A stretch of 64,000 nucleotides of DNA, from positions 434,305-498,304 of the forward strand of contig JALMQS010000409.1 in assembly GCA_024734495.1 (NCBI GenBank), given 5' to 3'. Position 1 is the stretch's first letter. The number at the start of each line of letters is the position of its first letter. Below are positions 62,765 through 64,000 of this stretch, one piece after another. The notes beneath the pieces are model-generated. The model saw only the letters and a program-made list of their open reading frames with translations. It was not told the origin of the DNA and did no database searches. The stretch is from Forficula auricularia (Eukaryota > Arthropoda > Insecta > Dermaptera > Forficulidae). The position numbers and the translations under genes are program-made.

Positions 62765-62985
62765 ATAGGTGAATTCAAAGGATTTTGATGAAGCAGCCCA
62801 AGGTTCAAAAAAAGAGAGATATTTATAAATATCTTTTTTGATTCAAATCCGACGTTTCGGAAGTTTATTCCCTCCTTCTTCAGGGGTTTGAAAGGTCAAG
62901 AAGAAGGATGGAATGAAACTCCGAAACGTCGGATTTGAATAAAAAAGATAGTCTCTTTTTTGAACCTTGGACTGACTGCCCATTA
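62765..62985. repeat. Family A palindrome, compact
   Basis: GATTTTGATGAAGCAGCCCAAGG to GGTTTGAAAGGTC and the complement through TTGAACCTTGGACTG at 62955-62972. The centre is nearly absent, so the arms almost abut. Confidence 0.75.
62841..62893 (-). ncRNA. Hammerhead-like motif, family A, best-formed copy
   Basis: On the minus strand: CTGAAGA (complement of 62877-62883), extra A, GGAGG/CTTCC hairpin, GAAA, C and triplet GTC (complement of 62851-62853). Stem I pairs 8 of 9 positions (complement of 62884-62892 with 62842-62850). All core bases fit the hammerhead consensus CTGANGA...GAAA...GTC. Confidence 0.62.
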
Positions 62986-64000
62986 AATTATATTGTATAT
63001 TTAAGTTTTGAATTCGAGTTTGAATTTATTTTCAACCAACATCGATGTTATCCAAAAATCAAGCTCACATTTTCCACGAGAGAGCGTCTAAATAGGTACA
63101 TGAAACCTATAATAATTCAAACTGATTCAACGCGGTTTTATACCTTTAATTAACTGTTCAAATAAAAGAAGATACTTTTAAATAATAATTACATTTTTCT
63201 CAATCAATTACATAATGATAAATTGAAAAATGATTTTGTCATCAAGCCATGAGGCGTAATCTCAACACAGTCTCGTCTTAAGAAAAAGACAATTTTAATA
63301 AATTAAATTAGAAAATGATCACTATTAATACACAATCATTTCGTGCGTGCCTTCGGCACGCCTCGAAGCTCCGCCTGGCGGGCGGCATCTCGGTTCAAAA
63401 ATTGTATTTTTCTTAAAAAACCACACTCCAAATGTATACCTGTAAACTCCCGAAAATATATAGTCTCTTAAAAGTTTCGCCTCATTTTCGTCCTGACACA
63501 GCTACAGAAATGAGGCTCTAGATATGAATCTGGAAGTATTTTATTTCTTCTATAATCTACAGCATTGTGATATTTTTTGTGTTGAAATAGATTTATTTAA
63601 ATAAGTGGGATCGTGTGAGGAGAAGAATTATATTATATCATTTTTTTAAATTTGGGATCGATAGTCGATATAAGGCTCCAAATATTTAAAAGAGATCAGG
63701 TGTTTGTATGACAGGCTGCTCCATCCAGTATTTCCATGAGAAACTCGGGCATGCGTGTCTTAGTCGTTTAATTTTGTAAAAATCAACAAATAAGAATAAC
63801 AAAATTTAGATTTTTAAAAAATTATAAAAAGTGACAAATTATTAAAAAATAAACAAAAAATATATAAAATATAAATCTAATAAGAGGTGATTAATTTCTT
63901 CATCTGTGCGCATAAGAAAAGCGAATTGAATATTTAATTTTTGAGTGCAGTGGGGGAGGAATAATTATCAATATATTTAATGTTTCTTAATTTAAAATCA
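62986..64000. other. Unassigned AT-rich DNA with one GC-rich hairpin
   Basis: 63343-63395 holds GCGTGCC-TTC-GGCACGC followed by GCTCCGCC and GGCGGGCGGC, strongly GC-rich in an AT-rich setting, possibly a repeat-element end. No gene was found to the window edge. Confidence 0.4.

Noticed and set aside
1..64000. Penelope-like reverse transcriptase linked to the hammerhead-like motifs
   Set aside because: No RT with Penelope or GIY-YIG endonuclease motifs was found; the RT fragments present are non-LTR types.

Overview
This is an AT-rich, repeat-saturated stretch of animal nuclear DNA, most likely from an insect or another arthropod. The signs are a mellifera-type mariner, RTE-like and other LINE remnants, a BEL/Pao retroelement, hAT, PIF/Harbinger-like, pogo-like and Helitron-like non-autonomous elements and tRNA-derived SINEs. 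It reads as intergenic or intronic. No complete host gene, rRNA or certain functional tRNA gene is visible, and there are no prokaryotic features. Host family and species cannot be fixed from the sequence. | LAYOUT. 0.1-1.6 kb: a decayed mariner between inverted arms of a small fold-back family. 1.7-5.3 kb: nested repeats (hAT MITE with a palindrome inside, fold-back with a 5'-truncated LINE inside, fold-back with a full SINE inside). 6.8-7.3 kb: C-rich Helitron-like block. 8.2-9.9 kb: minus-strand LINE reverse transcriptase. 10.0-12.0 kb: BEL/Pao gag-protease joined to an integrase remnant, then a 0.9 kb hAT element with a perfect 8-bp target duplication. 13.9-14.7 kb: minus-strand LINE remnant. 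15-20.6 kb: SINEs, pogo-like MITEs and an AACCGACTTC element. 21.0-21.45 kb: CpG-rich island with a possible host first exon. 22.9-31 kb: hammerhead-like fold-backs, a four-unit tandem array, MITEs and Helitron-like ends. 31-42.5 kb: long palindromic transposons, three ~110-bp tandem units, tRNA-like modules. 42.8-43.4 kb: second CpG-rich island, possibly a divergent promoter. 43.7-63 kb: more dispersed repeats, a 1-kb palindrome, pogo-like, hAT-like and SINE copies, and several hammerhead-like motifs. | MAIN OBSERVATION. Many palindromic repeats carry, on one or both arms, a motif that reads as a type I hammerhead self-cleaving ribozyme: CTGANGA, one extra base, a short hairpin, GAAA, a very short palindromic stem III, a cleavage triplet, and flanks that pair as stem I. 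At least five unrelated-looking sequence families show the same architecture. Type I hammerheads with minimal stem III are known from Penelope-like elements and metazoan retrozymes. No Penelope reverse transcriptase is present here, and the conserved extra base between core and stem II departs from the canonical fold. | All protein-coding remnants recognised are transposon-derived and broken. The only hints of host coding sequence are the two CpG-rich islands.
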